64,000 nt of DNA from Microcaldota archaeon (GCA_021799635.1 JAJZAB010000001.1:1-64000); one strand, 5' to 3'. Shown: positions 41,548 to 50,558, counted from the first letter of the stretch. Translations and numbers: made by a program. Notes: generated from the sequence alone by a model not told the origin.

Positions 41548-41862
41548 ATGTATTATAACGAATTCAAGAAGATAGAGAGGATGCGCTCTATCCTGGAAAA
41601 GATTGCTTACTTCTCTGTGGGACTTGATTTCTTTGTGGCGATAGCCACGCTTCTGGTGGCTAAGGGTTTCAAGTATTCAACCGTCATGCTTATGTGGGGA
41701 GGCTATCTCCTATTTGCCGAGGTTGTGCTTACCGGAATGCTCTTCGGCGTGCTTATCTGGCTCAAGCACTACAACAGGATTATAAACAATATCGCAATGC
41801 TGGCTTTCAGAACTAGGCACTCCGGTACAAGAATAAACTCTGCGTTTGGCATAATTAATTAG
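41548..41862 (+). CDS. Small two-helix membrane protein
   Basis: This 104-residue protein has helices at about 18-40 (ILEKIAYFSVGLDFFVAIATLLVA) and 47-73 (VMLMWGGYLLFAEVVLTGMLFGVLIWL), and a basic C-terminus. ATG 41548 follows GTG by five bases; an upstream extension is not supported. It is a single gene between the L30-L15 operon and the PHP gene. No family is recognised. Confidence 0.7.
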   Translation: MYYNEFKKIERMRSILEKIAYFSVGLDFFVAIATLLVAKGFKYSTVMLMWGGYLLFAEVVLTGMLFGVLIWLKHYNRIINNIAMLAFRTRHSGTRINSAFGIIN

Positions 41863-41898
41863 AATTCCATTGGGCCAGGCAGGCGTGCTCGCATACCA

Positions 41899-43167
41899 CT
41901 ACTTGTTTCCTGAAGTAAAAAGGCTGCGCTGCCCCGCGGTCCCATCTTCTCGTTTCGTCCTGTTGAGCAGGTCTATTTCCCCGAATACCCCTGCGTAGCC
42001 TGGCTTTATGGTTATGTTGCCATTTCTCATGTTTGCTATCGCCTGTGAAATCTCGGGGCCTGCGATGGCGGCGATGTCTTCATCATTTGCGTTCATTAAT
42101 ATGTCAAGTTCGGTGCCAATGCTTGAGATTAGGTCAGAGTACGTGCGGCCTACGGCTACAGAATATACTCCCTTCCTGGTGGCGTTTGCTATCACCTCCC
42201 GCAACGGAACAAGCTTGACAAAAGGGACCGCGCCTTTGGGCACGAACCCAGGAGGTCGGTCCGCCAGGTCGTTGATTCTGTGCAGCACCCCTATTACTAG
42301 ACTCCTTGCGCATACCGGGCATTTTTTCAGTTGGCTCTTTTCCGGGTCAACAGAAAAACCGCACTGCCTGTGCCCATCGTAGTGGTACTTGCCTTCCTCT
42401 GGGTAAAACTCGATAGTGCTCTTCAATACGCCGCTCCCTTTTTCCTTCATGGCGCCGGTTATTGATTTGTATGACAGCTTGCCGCTTTCGACGTCGAAAA
42501 TGTTTGCCTCCCTCCCAAGCTTGTCCAATGAATGCATATCGCTGTTTGATATTATTGAGTACTTGTCAATCATTGAGAGCCTCCAGTTCATTGCAGGGTC
42601 GCTGCTTAGGCCGCTCTCCAGCGCGTGTATGTGTTTTTCTTGATCTTCGTAGGCCTCCTTCATGGAGTCAAACCCTGTAAGGGCGCCGAATACTCCAAAG
42701 TAAGGGGTCCAGGCGTGTGCTGGTAGCACGAACGCGTCGGCCTCCGAATTAAATATCTCCTCAACCAACTCCGCGGCTGACATTGACAGCTGCGGCCTTC
42801 CATCTGACATCAGGTCCCCGTGTTTTGACAGCCTTTCGTTTACAGCATAGGCTGCTTCGAAGCTAGGCAGTAGCATGAGATGGTGGATGCGGCGCTGCTT
42901 TCCGTCTTTGTTAAACACGGTGGAAACCTCACCGCTGAGGATGAACCTTGTACCGCCAGGCGAGCCCTTGACCTTGAAAAGCCCGGGCTCTGCAGGTTCT
43001 AGGTTTTCCTTTAGCTCCTTGAGCCACTCTGGATGGGTTAGATCCCCTGTACCAACCAGATTAATACCTTTCTGTACAGAAGCCTGCTCTATACCAAGAA
43101 CCGTTATCTTAGAACTGCACGCCATAGAGAATCTTGAATGCACGTGCAGATCCGATATTATTTTCAT
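41899..43167 (-). CDS. PHP-domain phosphoesterase with zinc ribbon (COG1379-like)
   Basis: The protein of about 422 residues starts MKIISDLHVHSRFSMACS, the PHP metal-binding HxH motif. Further ligands appear in LVGTGDLTHPEW, ILSGEVSTVF, LPAHAWTPYFGVFG and ISNSDMHS. A zinc-ribbon-like insert HRQCGFSVDPEK, then KKCPVCARSL, lies at about residues 285-310. The C-terminus has HhH-like AIAGPEISQAIANMRNG. COG1379 proteins are widespread in archaea with poorly known function, perhaps DNA repair; here it lies near two endonuclease III genes. Confidence 0.88.
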   Translation of the reverse strand: MKIISDLHVHSRFSMACSSKITVLGIEQASVQKGINLVGTGDLTHPEWLKELKENLEPAEPGLFKVKGSPGGTRFILSGEVSTVFNKDGKQRRIHHLMLLPSFEAAYAVNERLSKHGDLMSDGRPQLSMSAAELVEEIFNSEADAFVLPAHAWTPYFGVFGALTGFDSMKEAYEDQEKHIHALESGLSSDPAMNWRLSMIDKYSIISNSDMHSLDKLGREANIFDVESGKLSYKSITGAMKEKGSGVLKSTIEFYPEEGKYHYDGHRQCGFSVDPEKSQLKKCPVCARSLVIGVLHRINDLADRPPGFVPKGAVPFVKLVPLREVIANATRKGVYSVAVGRTYSDLISSIGTELDILMNANDEDIAAIAGPEISQAIANMRNGNITIKPGYAGVFGEIDLLNRTKREDGTAGQRSLFTSGNK

Positions 43168-43263
43168 ATTATCATTCCAAAGGGAGATCTGCACACACAG
43201 AATGGCGCACTGGCTGCAGCGCCGGCTCTTTGATGTAGCATGGTGCGGATCTTTGTCACATCA

Positions 43264-43923
43264 TCACTTGCTATTTGAAACGCCGTTTTTCTGGCACGAC
43301 GAAGCGACTGCGCACTTGCTGCATATTGGTATTGGTGCCCTGCATACTGCGCGGCCGTGAAACTTTATGACGTACGCTATCCTGCCCCAGTCCTTTTTAT
43401 CAACAAGCTTCATGAGGCTTGCCTCAACTTCGTCAGGCTGCTGGCTGTCTGCTAATCCCAGCCTGTACGAAACCCTTATTACATGGGTATCTGCAGGTAT
43501 GCCCTCAGCCTTACCGAATGCGTTTATTAGTATGGTGTTGGCGGATTTCCTGCCTATGCCTGGCAGCTCTACAAGCTTGCTCATTTCCGATGGGACCCTG
43601 CCACCATACTTGTCCTCGATTATCCTGCACGAGCCTATTATGCTCTTGGCCTTGTTGCTGGCGAACATTATGCCGTGTATGTACTTGAGTATGTCTTCGG
43701 GTTTTGCTGAAGCATAATCCTTGGCTGTGCGGTAACGCTTGAATAGCTCCGCGGTGCACGCGTTCACTGCCTCGTCTTTGGACCTGGCGGCCAGTATTAT
43801 TGATACCATCATCTCCAGTGGATTTGAGAAATTAAGGATCTCCCTCGCATCCGGATATTCATTCTTCAGCTTTTCGATGACCTCCCTTGCGGGCCGCTCT
43901 TCCAGGAGCCTGGGTTTATCCAT
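43264..43923 (-). CDS. nth: Endonuclease III homolog (first of two)
   Basis: The 219-residue HhH-GPD DNA glycosylase/AP lyase has the HhH loop VELPGIGRKSANTILINAFG with catalytic Lys, Asp in GIPADTHVIRVSYRLG, and a [4Fe-4S] cluster C-x6-C-x2-C-x5-C at the end (VCRAPIPICSKCAVASSC). It removes oxidised pyrimidines. The N-terminal region (SIILAARSKDEAVNACTAELF) differs from the canonical SAQT(T/S)D pocket, so substrate preference may differ from the paralog at 44219. The two genes are divergent. Confidence 0.93.
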   Translation of the reverse strand: MDKPRLLEERPAREVIEKLKNEYPDAREILNFSNPLEMMVSIILAARSKDEAVNACTAELFKRYRTAKDYASAKPEDILKYIHGIMFASNKAKSIIGSCRIIEDKYGGRVPSEMSKLVELPGIGRKSANTILINAFGKAEGIPADTHVIRVSYRLGLADSQQPDEVEASLMKLVDKKDWGRIAYVIKFHGRAVCRAPIPICSKCAVASSCQKNGVSNSK

Positions 43924-44218
43924 AATTATTGATAGTAGTATAAATATTTATCAATATCCAATTATCAGAATGATGCAATGGAGGGTTTCATCCTTGTTGG
44001 ACAACCCGGGGCGGAGTATGAGAAAGCCGCTCGCACCGGTGCCAGTTATGATGACTGCGGGCTGAAACCACTTACTGGCAAACCTTGCTGCTGCATTCCT
44101 TGGCTCGACATTGGGCGGGGCTTGGCATGGCCAGGCCATGGCGCGGCTTTGAGAAATAGGAAATTGTGTGATTTGGAAGGCATTCAATTATTCAAACCAT
44201 CTTTTGGTGACATTCACC
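43924..44218. ncRNA. Candidate structured RNA between two divergent nth genes
   Basis: The segment 43970-44160 is GC-rich and full of inverted repeats: TGCCAGT (44040-44046) with ACTGGCA (44074-44080), GGTTTC (43984-43989) with GAAACC (44064-44069) crossing it, GCACCGGTGC, and CATGGCC-A-GGCCATG. A TATA-like box lies at 43939-43950. An 86-codon plus-strand ORF fills the region but resembles no protein I know. A structured RNA or the leader of the downstream nth is possible; no known RNA family is recognised. Confidence 0.3.
43939..43950 (-). promoter_or_regulatory. Near-symmetric TATA box between nth genes
   Basis: The sequence tataaatattta is almost its own reverse complement. It lies 16-27 bp before the minus-strand nth ATG (43923), fitting a near-leaderless transcript. 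It could also fire to the right, towards the GC-rich region. Confidence 0.4.
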
Positions 44219-44869
44219 ATGAAAAAAATAATCAATAATGACATAGTGCGGCTTGTTGTTTCCAGGCTAAAAAAGAGATACGGTAATGAGATGGTCACCT
44301 CCCTCAGGCATTCCAATCCATGGGAACTGCTTGTTGCCACCATGCTCTCCGCCCAATCGCAGGACTCCCAGGTAAACAAGATTACCCCAAAGATGTTCAA
44401 AAGATACAGGACTGTGACCGATTTCGCGCTGCTCAAGCCTGTCGAGCTGCAGCGATATATAAAAACCCTTGGGCTTTACAGAAACAAATCGAAGAACATA
44501 ATCAATGCTGCAAGGAGCATCAAGAAAAACTTCAATGGAAAAGTTCCAAACAGCATGGAAGGAATGCTGATGCTGCCTGGCGTTGGGAGGAAGACTGCTA
44601 ACGTGGTGTTGGCAAACGCATTCGGAATCCATGATGGCATAGCCATAGACACCCACTGCATAACAGTCTCAAACAGGCTGTTCCTGCTCGACACCAAGGA
44701 CCCGGAAAAGATAGAGGCTGAGCTTATGAAGTACGTGAAGAGGAGCGACTGGGGCAACATTACACACCTTTTCATAGCCCTAGGCAGGGACGTCTGCACA
44801 GCCAGGAGAAAGTTTTGCGGGGAGTGTGTGCTTAGGGATATATGCCCTTCAAGCACAGAGAGGAGTTGA
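44219..44869 (+). CDS. nth: Endonuclease III homolog (second of two)
   Basis: The 216-residue HhH-GPD glycosylase/lyase matches canonical Nth closely: WELLVATMLSAQSQDSQVNK near the N-terminus, HhH loop MLPGVGRKTANVVLANAFG with Lys, catalytic Asp in GIAIDTHCITVSNRL, and iron-sulfur cluster VCTARRKFCGECVLRDICP (C-x6-C-x2-C-x5-C). It is the more standard of the two paralogs. It overlaps no neighbour; dph6 begins four bases after its stop. Confidence 0.95.
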   Translation: MKKIINNDIVRLVVSRLKKRYGNEMVTSLRHSNPWELLVATMLSAQSQDSQVNKITPKMFKRYRTVTDFALLKPVELQRYIKTLGLYRNKSKNIINAARSIKKNFNGKVPNSMEGMLMLPGVGRKTANVVLANAFGIHDGIAIDTHCITVSNRLFLLDTKDPEKIEAELMKYVKRSDWGNITHLFIALGRDVCTARRKFCGECVLRDICPSSTERS

Positions 44870-44873
44870 TGCC

Positions 44874-45539
44874 ATGCTTGCGTGCCTGTATAGCGGCGGG
44901 AAAGATTCCACTTTGGCCATACACAGGGTGCATGGGTCTGGAGGCAGCGTGGAGCTGCTTATAACCATGGTGCCGAAAAACGACTACAGCTACATGTTCC
45001 ATAAGCCTAACGTGCGCTACACCTCGCTTCAGGCCGAGGCGCTTGGGATAAGGCATATAATTTCTGAGACCGCAGGCGAGAAGGAGAAAGAGCTGGTGGA
45101 CCTGGAACAGGCGCTGAAGGCGAATGGTGTAGATGAGCTTGTGACAGGCGCAGTGGCGAGCATGTATCAGAAGGACAGGATTGACAGGATATGCAGGAAG
45201 CTCGGCATAAAGCACATCTCCCCGTTGTGGGGCATGGACCAGCTGTCAGAGCTTAGGGAGATATCTGAAAAATTCAACGCCATAGTAACCAGCGTATCTG
45301 CGGAGGGCCTTGATGAAAGCTTCCTCGGAGCCAGGATAAACAGCCGGCTCATAGAAAAGCTTATTAAAATAAACAGCAGATATGGCATCAATATGTCTTT
45401 TGAAGGAGGTGAGGCGGAGTCGTTTGTCCTTGACGCTCCACTTTTCAGAAAGTCGATAGGGATACTCAGGGCCCATTGCGTGTGGTCTGGTGCGTCTGGG
45501 GTTTACGTGATAGATGAAGCTGCGCTTGAGAAAAAATAG
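44874..45539 (+). CDS. dph6: Diphthine-ammonia ligase (Dph6-like ATP-PPase)
   Basis: The 221-residue protein starts MLACLYSGGKDSTLAIHRV, with the PP-loop SGGKDS that binds ATP. YTSLQAEALGI, TGAVASMYQKDRIDRIC, HISPLWGMDQLSELREI and SFEGGEAESFVLDAPLF are the Dph6/MJ0570 family blocks. It amidates diphthine on elongation factor 2, the last step of diphthamide synthesis in archaea and eukaryotes. ATG 44874 excludes a 16-codon extension into nth. Confidence 0.93.
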   Translation: MLACLYSGGKDSTLAIHRVHGSGGSVELLITMVPKNDYSYMFHKPNVRYTSLQAEALGIRHIISETAGEKEKELVDLEQALKANGVDELVTGAVASMYQKDRIDRICRKLGIKHISPLWGMDQLSELREISEKFNAIVTSVSAEGLDESFLGARINSRLIEKLIKINSRYGINMSFEGGEAESFVLDAPLFRKSIGILRAHCVWSGASGVYVIDEAALEKK

Positions 45540-45546
45540 TGTTGTT

Positions 45547-46776
45547 ATGAATATACTTTCAAAAAGGAGCAGGTTTGCATCAAACCCTATACACGAAGAA
45601 GACGACTTGGCGGAGAGGCTGAAGAGGTCTGGAAGGAATATAATAAAGCTGAGCACCGGGGACCCAGCGGTCTACTTTCCTACGCCAAAATACATAATAA
45701 AAGCTTATATCGAAGCGCTGAGGGAGGGCAGGACCTATTATTCCAGGGCTGAGGGCACCGAAGCGCTTGTTGACGCGGTATCGAGCCGGTACAGGAGGAT
45801 GTACCGGATAGACCTAAACCAGAAAGACATAATAGTAACACAGGGACTATCCGAAGCGCTGTATTTCATAAACAGCTCGATTATAGATGAAGGCAATACT
45901 GCATTCATATTCAGGCCCTACTATCCCGCATACATGTCAAATCTTTACTTGTGCGGCGGCAGATGCGCTTTGGGCGACTATGATGAAGGCAGAGGCTGGA
46001 GCATAGACGTACAGAAGGCAGCAGCCAGCATAAAGAGGCTGAAAAAAACCAGCAGGGGCAAGGGCCTAAAGTACATTATAATAACCAACCCAAACAATCC
46101 AACCGGCACTGTCCTACAGAAGAAGGCCCTGGAAGACATAGTATCTCTCGCGAACGAGAGCGGGCTTCTTTTGATAAGCGATGAGATTTATGATGAGATA
46201 ATTTTCAACAACGCACGCTTTACCAGCGTATCGAAGCTTGCGGCTGGAATCCCCCACATGATACTCAATGGGGCATCTAAAAATTTTGATGCTACAGGAT
46301 TCAGGATAGGTTTTGTCATAATTCCTGAGAGCGACCCGCAATCCGAAAAGATTAAGGAGAAGATAGGAGAATACGCTAAGGTAAGGCTATCATCCAACAC
46401 CCCTGCCGAGTTCGCTTGCGCTGAAGCTATGAACAATGTGGTTGAGCACAGGAGGTCGATCCGGTACATGGTGGCGCAGATATCTGATAGGGTAAACCAC
46501 GCAGTGAAGCTGCTAGATGAAAACAGTCACATTGATACAGTGAGACCAAACGGGGCCTTTTACCTTTTTCCAAAGGTGGACTTCGGAAGAATGCGCCTGA
46601 AAGACGATGTCGATTTCGCAAAAAAGCTGCTGCTTGAGGAAAGCCTCCAGGTGACAAGAGGCTCAGGCTTCGGATCCCCGGGGCATATTAGGATAGTGTC
46701 CCTTGCACCAAAAAAGATATTAGAGTATGCAATAGATAGGATTAACCAATTCTGCATAAAGAATTCAAAACGCTAA
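45547..46776 (+). CDS. Class I/II PLP-dependent aminotransferase
   Basis: The 409-residue fold-type I enzyme has GDPAVYFPTP near the N-terminus, aromatic stacking region TQGLSEALYFI, ITNPNNPTGTV (substrate carboxylate/cofactor loop), ISDEIYDEIIF (cofactor Asp), and the PLP Lys in LNGASKNFDATGFRIGF. The motif is that of aspartate/alanine/aromatic aminotransferases; exact specificity is not readable. ATG 45547 follows GTG by five bases and lies eight bases after dph6. tRNA-Val follows on the same strand. Confidence 0.92.
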   Translation: MNILSKRSRFASNPIHEEDDLAERLKRSGRNIIKLSTGDPAVYFPTPKYIIKAYIEALREGRTYYSRAEGTEALVDAVSSRYRRMYRIDLNQKDIIVTQGLSEALYFINSSIIDEGNTAFIFRPYYPAYMSNLYLCGGRCALGDYDEGRGWSIDVQKAAASIKRLKKTSRGKGLKYIIITNPNNPTGTVLQKKALEDIVSLANESGLLLISDEIYDEIIFNNARFTSVSKLAAGIPHMILNGASKNFDATGFRIGFVIIPESDPQSEKIKEKIGEYAKVRLSSNTPAEFACAEAMNNVVEHRRSIRYMVAQISDRVNHAVKLLDENSHIDTVRPNGAFYLFPKVDFGRMRLKDDVDFAKKLLLEESLQVTRGSGFGSPGHIRIVSLAPKKILEYAIDRINQFCIKNSKR

Positions 46777-46781
46777 TCTTG

Positions 46782-46853
46782 GAGCCCGTGGTCCAGCGGT
46801 TAAGATGCCAGCTTTACAAGCTGGAGACAGGAGTTCAACTCTCCTCGGGCTCA
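46782..46853 (+). tRNA. tRNA-Val(TAC)
   Basis: The acceptor GAGCCCG (46782-46788) pairs with CGGGCTC (46846-46852), discriminator A. The anticodon arm CCAGC TTTACAA GCTGG gives TAC. The T-arm is GGAG TTCAACT CTCC type. The gene has no intron and begins five bases after the aminotransferase stop. Confidence 0.94.
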
Positions 46854-46933
46854 CCTGAACCCCGACAATGAATCCCACACTTTTTGGAGGGAGCAAGCAA
46901 AAACCTTATTAAATTAAGCTGTGATTGGTTAGT

Positions 46934-47437
46934 ATGTCAAAACTGCACAAAATCCTTGATGTCTTGGACAAGGCAATCAAAATCGAGACTGCATATGGGC
47001 ACTGCGACATACCGTGCGGAATATACGACCCGTACGCTGCCCAGGTTGCTGCACATACGGTCATACGCATGGACATGCTGATAGCCGATCTGGTCAAGTC
47101 CGGAGGGCAGACGGCAGACGACAGGAACAAAATGACCAGGTATATTATGATAAAGGAGCAGCACGCGGAGATCGTTAAGCACGAGATAAGAGTGTTGTGG
47201 GGGGACTATTTCAAGCCTGAGCACGCTAAGGCAAACCCACAGCTGCACACCATCGTATGGGATACCCTCAAGGCAGCATCCAAGGCGAAGCAGAGCACGA
47301 ACATTGCGGATGCAGAGGCCCTACTTGCCGATGTGCACAAGATGGCTGAGGCGTTTTGGAGCACCAAGAACATTGCAACCTCAAAGGTAAAGGCTCCATA
47401 CCCGACAGAAAGGGAGATGGTTCTGCCAAAACTCTGA
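46934..47437 (+). CDS. sodN: Nickel superoxide dismutase precursor
   Basis: The 167-residue protein has a 22-residue leader followed by HCDIPCGIYDP, the nickel hook of NiSOD (N-terminal His plus two Cys). The four-helix body has IKEQHAEIVKHEIRVLWGDYFKPEHAKANPQLHTIVWDTLKAAS, a close match to NiSOD. The leader must be removed between Gly22 and His23 so that the free His N-terminus can bind nickel; the protease is encoded next door (47466). It destroys superoxide. NiSOD is mainly known from Streptomyces, cyanobacteria and marine bacteria, so this copy looks acquired. Confidence 0.95.
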   Translation: MSKLHKILDVLDKAIKIETAYGHCDIPCGIYDPYAAQVAAHTVIRMDMLIADLVKSGGQTADDRNKMTRYIMIKEQHAEIVKHEIRVLWGDYFKPEHAKANPQLHTIVWDTLKAASKAKQSTNIADAEALLADVHKMAEAFWSTKNIATSKVKAPYPTEREMVLPKL

Positions 47438-47465
47438 TGCTGCAAAAACCGGTGCGATTGGTCTT

Positions 47466-47762
47466 ATGCTGTTTGGGCTATTCAAGGTTCGCGACAGGAG
47501 CATGCTGCCTAAAATCAAGGATGGAGATTATTTAATCGTCAGCATGATACCATATTTGTTCAGGAGGCCTTCCGTAAATGACATAATAGTCTTAAGGCAT
47601 CCAAAAAAAACGATCTTCTTGGTAAAGAGGATAGCAAGGGCATCAAAAAAGCACTACTACGTTGAGGGCGACAACAGGGAGCACAGCGAGGATAGCAGGA
47701 GCTTTGGATGGGTATCCGGAGGATTGATACTTGGAAAGGTTCTTTACGTGGTTAGGGCGTAG
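47466..47762 (+). CDS. sodX: NiSOD maturation protease (SodX-like, S26 signal peptidase family)
   Basis: The 98-residue S26-family protein has the catalytic Ser in RDRSMLPKIKDGDYLIV and Lys in FLVKRIARA, followed by the family box VEGDNREHSEDSRSFGWV. No N-terminal membrane anchor is visible, which fits the intracellular SodX type rather than a general signal peptidase. It starts 28 bp after sodN and should cut the NiSOD leader. The pairing matches the bacterial sodN-sodX unit. Confidence 0.92.
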   Translation: MLFGLFKVRDRSMLPKIKDGDYLIVSMIPYLFRRPSVNDIIVLRHPKKTIFLVKRIARASKKHYYVEGDNREHSEDSRSFGWVSGGLILGKVLYVVRA

Positions 47763-47789
47763 ACGGCATGGCTGGCGGGAAGGATGCGC

Positions 47790-50558
47790 TTACCTTTCCC
47801 CGTATTTCGAATAAAAGGAGAGATACTGAGCCACTATGCTGTCCGGAGCCGATGGTTTTACCTTTTTAATTATCTCGTTGAGTATGTCCATGCCGACCTT
47901 CTCCTCGTTCGAAGACTTCAGGCTTTTCTCCAGAGCGGCGGTCTTGGCCTCCCTGCATACGTGGGAGATGTCCGCGCCGGTAAAACCGCTGGTCTGATTT
48001 GCAAGCTCATCAAAATCTACGTCATCGTCAAGAGGCACCTTCTTCAGGTTGCTTTTGAACATCTCAGCACGGTACTGCTTGTTGGGAGGCTTCACGAACA
48101 CGAGCTTGTCAAACCTGCCAGGTCTGAGCGCGGCCGGATCTATCGCATCTGGCCTGTTCGTGGTTGCGATTACCACTATGTTTTCAACCTTGTTTATGCC
48201 GTCTATCTCCCTCAGCATTTCTGTTGTAAGCTGTGATGAAAACTCGCTGGCCTGGCTCCTTTTTAGGATCAGGTTCTCCGCTTCGTCCAGCATTATTATG
48301 GCAGGCGCGTTCTCCCTCGCCCTGTTGAATGTTTCTTTTATAGACGCTGTGGCGCGCTCTATTCCCTCCTCGGCCAGGTCTGCGCCGTTTATCTCCAACA
48401 TCGAAACCCCCTTGAGGTCGTTGTACAACGCCTTTATCAGCAGCGTCTTGCCACAACCGGGTGGCCCGAATAGCAGTATTCCGTTTATGTTTTTGATGTC
48501 ATATTTTTTGACCAGCTCCCTGTGCAGCAGCGGAATCTCAACCGCCTGATAGATCGCCTTCTTCGCCTCATCAGTACCTATTACGTCCTCATCAACGCTG
48601 ATCTTTTCCCTGCTGTCCTCACCAGCCTCGCCGTGCACGCTCCTTTCGAAATCGAGCCTAAACTTGTTATACGCGTCTATCTGTGCGAGCGAGACGGAGG
48701 GCTTTATGGTATTTATCATGTTCAGTATGTCATTCTCGTTAATCTCTAGTACCTTGTGCTTCACTACAGCTTCCTGCGCTACAGTCTGCGCCACGCTTTC
48801 GCAGAGCACCTTTATATCGGCGCCGGTGTACCTCTGTGTTTTTTCAGCAAGTACGTCTACATTAAAAGATTTTGAAATTGGCAGTTTCTTGAGGTACATG
48901 CCAAATATCAGCTTCCTGGCGTTTAAGTCAGGCGGGGGCATGTATATCACCTTGTCGAACCTGCCTGGCCTGGTTATCGCCTTGTCCAGTATGTTGGGTA
49001 CGTTGGTAGCTCCAACAATTATTACATTGGTGGTCTTCTGGAACCCGTCCATTTCTACGAGCAGCTGGGAGAGAGCCTGCCTTGTAGTCTCGCTGACGCT
49101 AGCGTTGCTCCTGCTGGAGGCTATCGAATCTATCTCATCGAAGAAAAGTATGCATGGGGCGTGCTTCTTTGCTATTGAGAATATGTTTGATATCATCTTC
49201 TCGGTTTCCCCTGGAAAAGCTGAGATTAGGTTTGATGCCTTTACGTAATAGAAGCCTGCGTGTATCTCGTTTGCCAGCGCCCTCATCATCATAGTCTTTC
49301 CGGTGCCTGGCGGTCCGAAAAACAGTATCCCCTTCACCGGCTTTACGTTGTACGCCTTTGATATGCCCTTCCTTTCTATCGGTCCAAGAACCGCATCCTT
49401 AAGCTCCCTCTTGGTATTTTCATAGTTCCCTATGTCAGAAAACCTTTCTGTTACGTTGCTGGACTCAAGGTCTTCAAACGCCTCCCCGAATTTCATCCTG
49501 AGGTCCTGCTTCCTTATATCTAGAGACTTCACTATGCTGACGTTGAAAAACTCCAACACGAAGATGCTAAGAGGGGCCAGGAGAAAGCTTGCAAATGGTA
49601 TGATGGTGAACACCGGGGATGGGGCAAGGCTGTTGAATATTGATATTGATACGGCAGCGGCCGGGTAGCCTATCCCTATTATGCTCGCCTTGGAGCCGTG
49701 GTACTTGGACCTGCTTATTATAACCGCGTTGTCTATGAAAAGGACTAGGACTACAAGCACTATAAGCTCGATGAGGTAGCTGAAGGGCCTGATTCCAAGA
49801 GACGTTATCATTGCCGCTACTATGCTTGATATGTTGTTTGCTATCGAACTGTTTGAGAAGTTTGAGTACGCTATTGACAGTCCCTTGGAGAATGTCAGTA
49901 TTGTAAACCCTTGCCTATTCGGTGTTGTGTACTGCGTCACCTGGCTGCTTATGGTGGAGTGGGCGTAGTATGCGTTGTACACTATGAATGAGTAGTTCTG
50001 CACGCCGGATATGGCTGAGAGCGACACCACGGCAAAAACGAAAACCAGGGTAAGCAGTATAGCCCTCTTGTACCCTATAAGGAGTATGCCAAGTATGAAC
50101 ATTGGTATTGCGAGCACGTAGCCGAGCTGCGAGAAGGATAGGGTTATGAGCAGGTATATTAGGGTTATAGTACGATAGTGAATGCGGCCGTATATTAGTG
50201 ATATGCTTGCGATTATGATAAACAAAAATGACAGCGCGGGCATCTGGTACATCAGCAGCGGGAATATGAGCACCATGAGGAGTATGAGGCCAAGAAAGGG
50301 CTTTTTTACCGTCAGTCCGAAAAGCAGGATTCCAAATGCCAGTATTAATATTACCGGATAGAAGTGAAGCGATGCCGAAGCTGCAAGGAATACCAGTGTC
50401 ACAAGCAACGCATCAAGGAAGCCGGGATTGCTTACAAGGGCGGAAAGCCTCTCGTTTATTGTGTACAGCCCTATTGGAGTCCTGTGCACCTTTCTTATTA
50501 TATCCTCTAGTCTTTTGTCTTTAGCATTTTTTAGGTCTCCAAAACTGTAGTCCGCCAT
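47790..50558 (-). CDS. Membrane-integrated double AAA+ ATPase (Cdc48/VAT-like)
   Basis: The roughly 922-residue protein has a first 50 soluble residues, then about ten membrane helices (about residues 50-350) with a Ser/Asn/Tyr-rich 70-residue outer loop, then two AAA+ domains. D1: FGPPGTGKTMMM, ILFFDEIDSIASSR, GATNVPNILDKAITRPGRFD. D2: FGPPGCGKTLLI, IIMLDEAENLIL, ATTNRPDAIDPAALRPGRFD. Both have intact Walker motifs and Arg fingers. The AAA parts are typical of Cdc48/VAT unfoldases, but the usual N-domain is replaced by the membrane part. It may extract or unfold membrane proteins. It is convergent with sodX. Confidence 0.9.
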   Translation of the reverse strand: MADYSFGDLKNAKDKRLEDIIRKVHRTPIGLYTINERLSALVSNPGFLDALLVTLVFLAASASLHFYPVILILAFGILLFGLTVKKPFLGLILLMVLIFPLLMYQMPALSFLFIIIASISLIYGRIHYRTITLIYLLITLSFSQLGYVLAIPMFILGILLIGYKRAILLTLVFVFAVVSLSAISGVQNYSFIVYNAYYAHSTISSQVTQYTTPNRQGFTILTFSKGLSIAYSNFSNSSIANNISSIVAAMITSLGIRPFSYLIELIVLVVLVLFIDNAVIISRSKYHGSKASIIGIGYPAAAVSISIFNSLAPSPVFTIIPFASFLLAPLSIFVLEFFNVSIVKSLDIRKQDLRMKFGEAFEDLESSNVTERFSDIGNYENTKRELKDAVLGPIERKGISKAYNVKPVKGILFFGPPGTGKTMMMRALANEIHAGFYYVKASNLISAFPGETEKMISNIFSIAKKHAPCILFFDEIDSIASSRSNASVSETTRQALSQLLVEMDGFQKTTNVIIVGATNVPNILDKAITRPGRFDKVIYMPPPDLNARKLIFGMYLKKLPISKSFNVDVLAEKTQRYTGADIKVLCESVAQTVAQEAVVKHKVLEINENDILNMINTIKPSVSLAQIDAYNKFRLDFERSVHGEAGEDSREKISVDEDVIGTDEAKKAIYQAVEIPLLHRELVKKYDIKNINGILLFGPPGCGKTLLIKALYNDLKGVSMLEINGADLAEEGIERATASIKETFNRARENAPAIIMLDEAENLILKRSQASEFSSQLTTEMLREIDGINKVENIVVIATTNRPDAIDPAALRPGRFDKLVFVKPPNKQYRAEMFKSNLKKVPLDDDVDFDELANQTSGFTGADISHVCREAKTAALEKSLKSSNEEKVGMDILNEIIKKVKPSAPDSIVAQYLSFYSKYGER

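Noticed and set aside
44046-44066. C/D box guide RNA (ATGATGA ... CTGA)
   Set aside because: Only about eight nucleotides separate the boxes and no C'/D' pair is present; too short for a guide.
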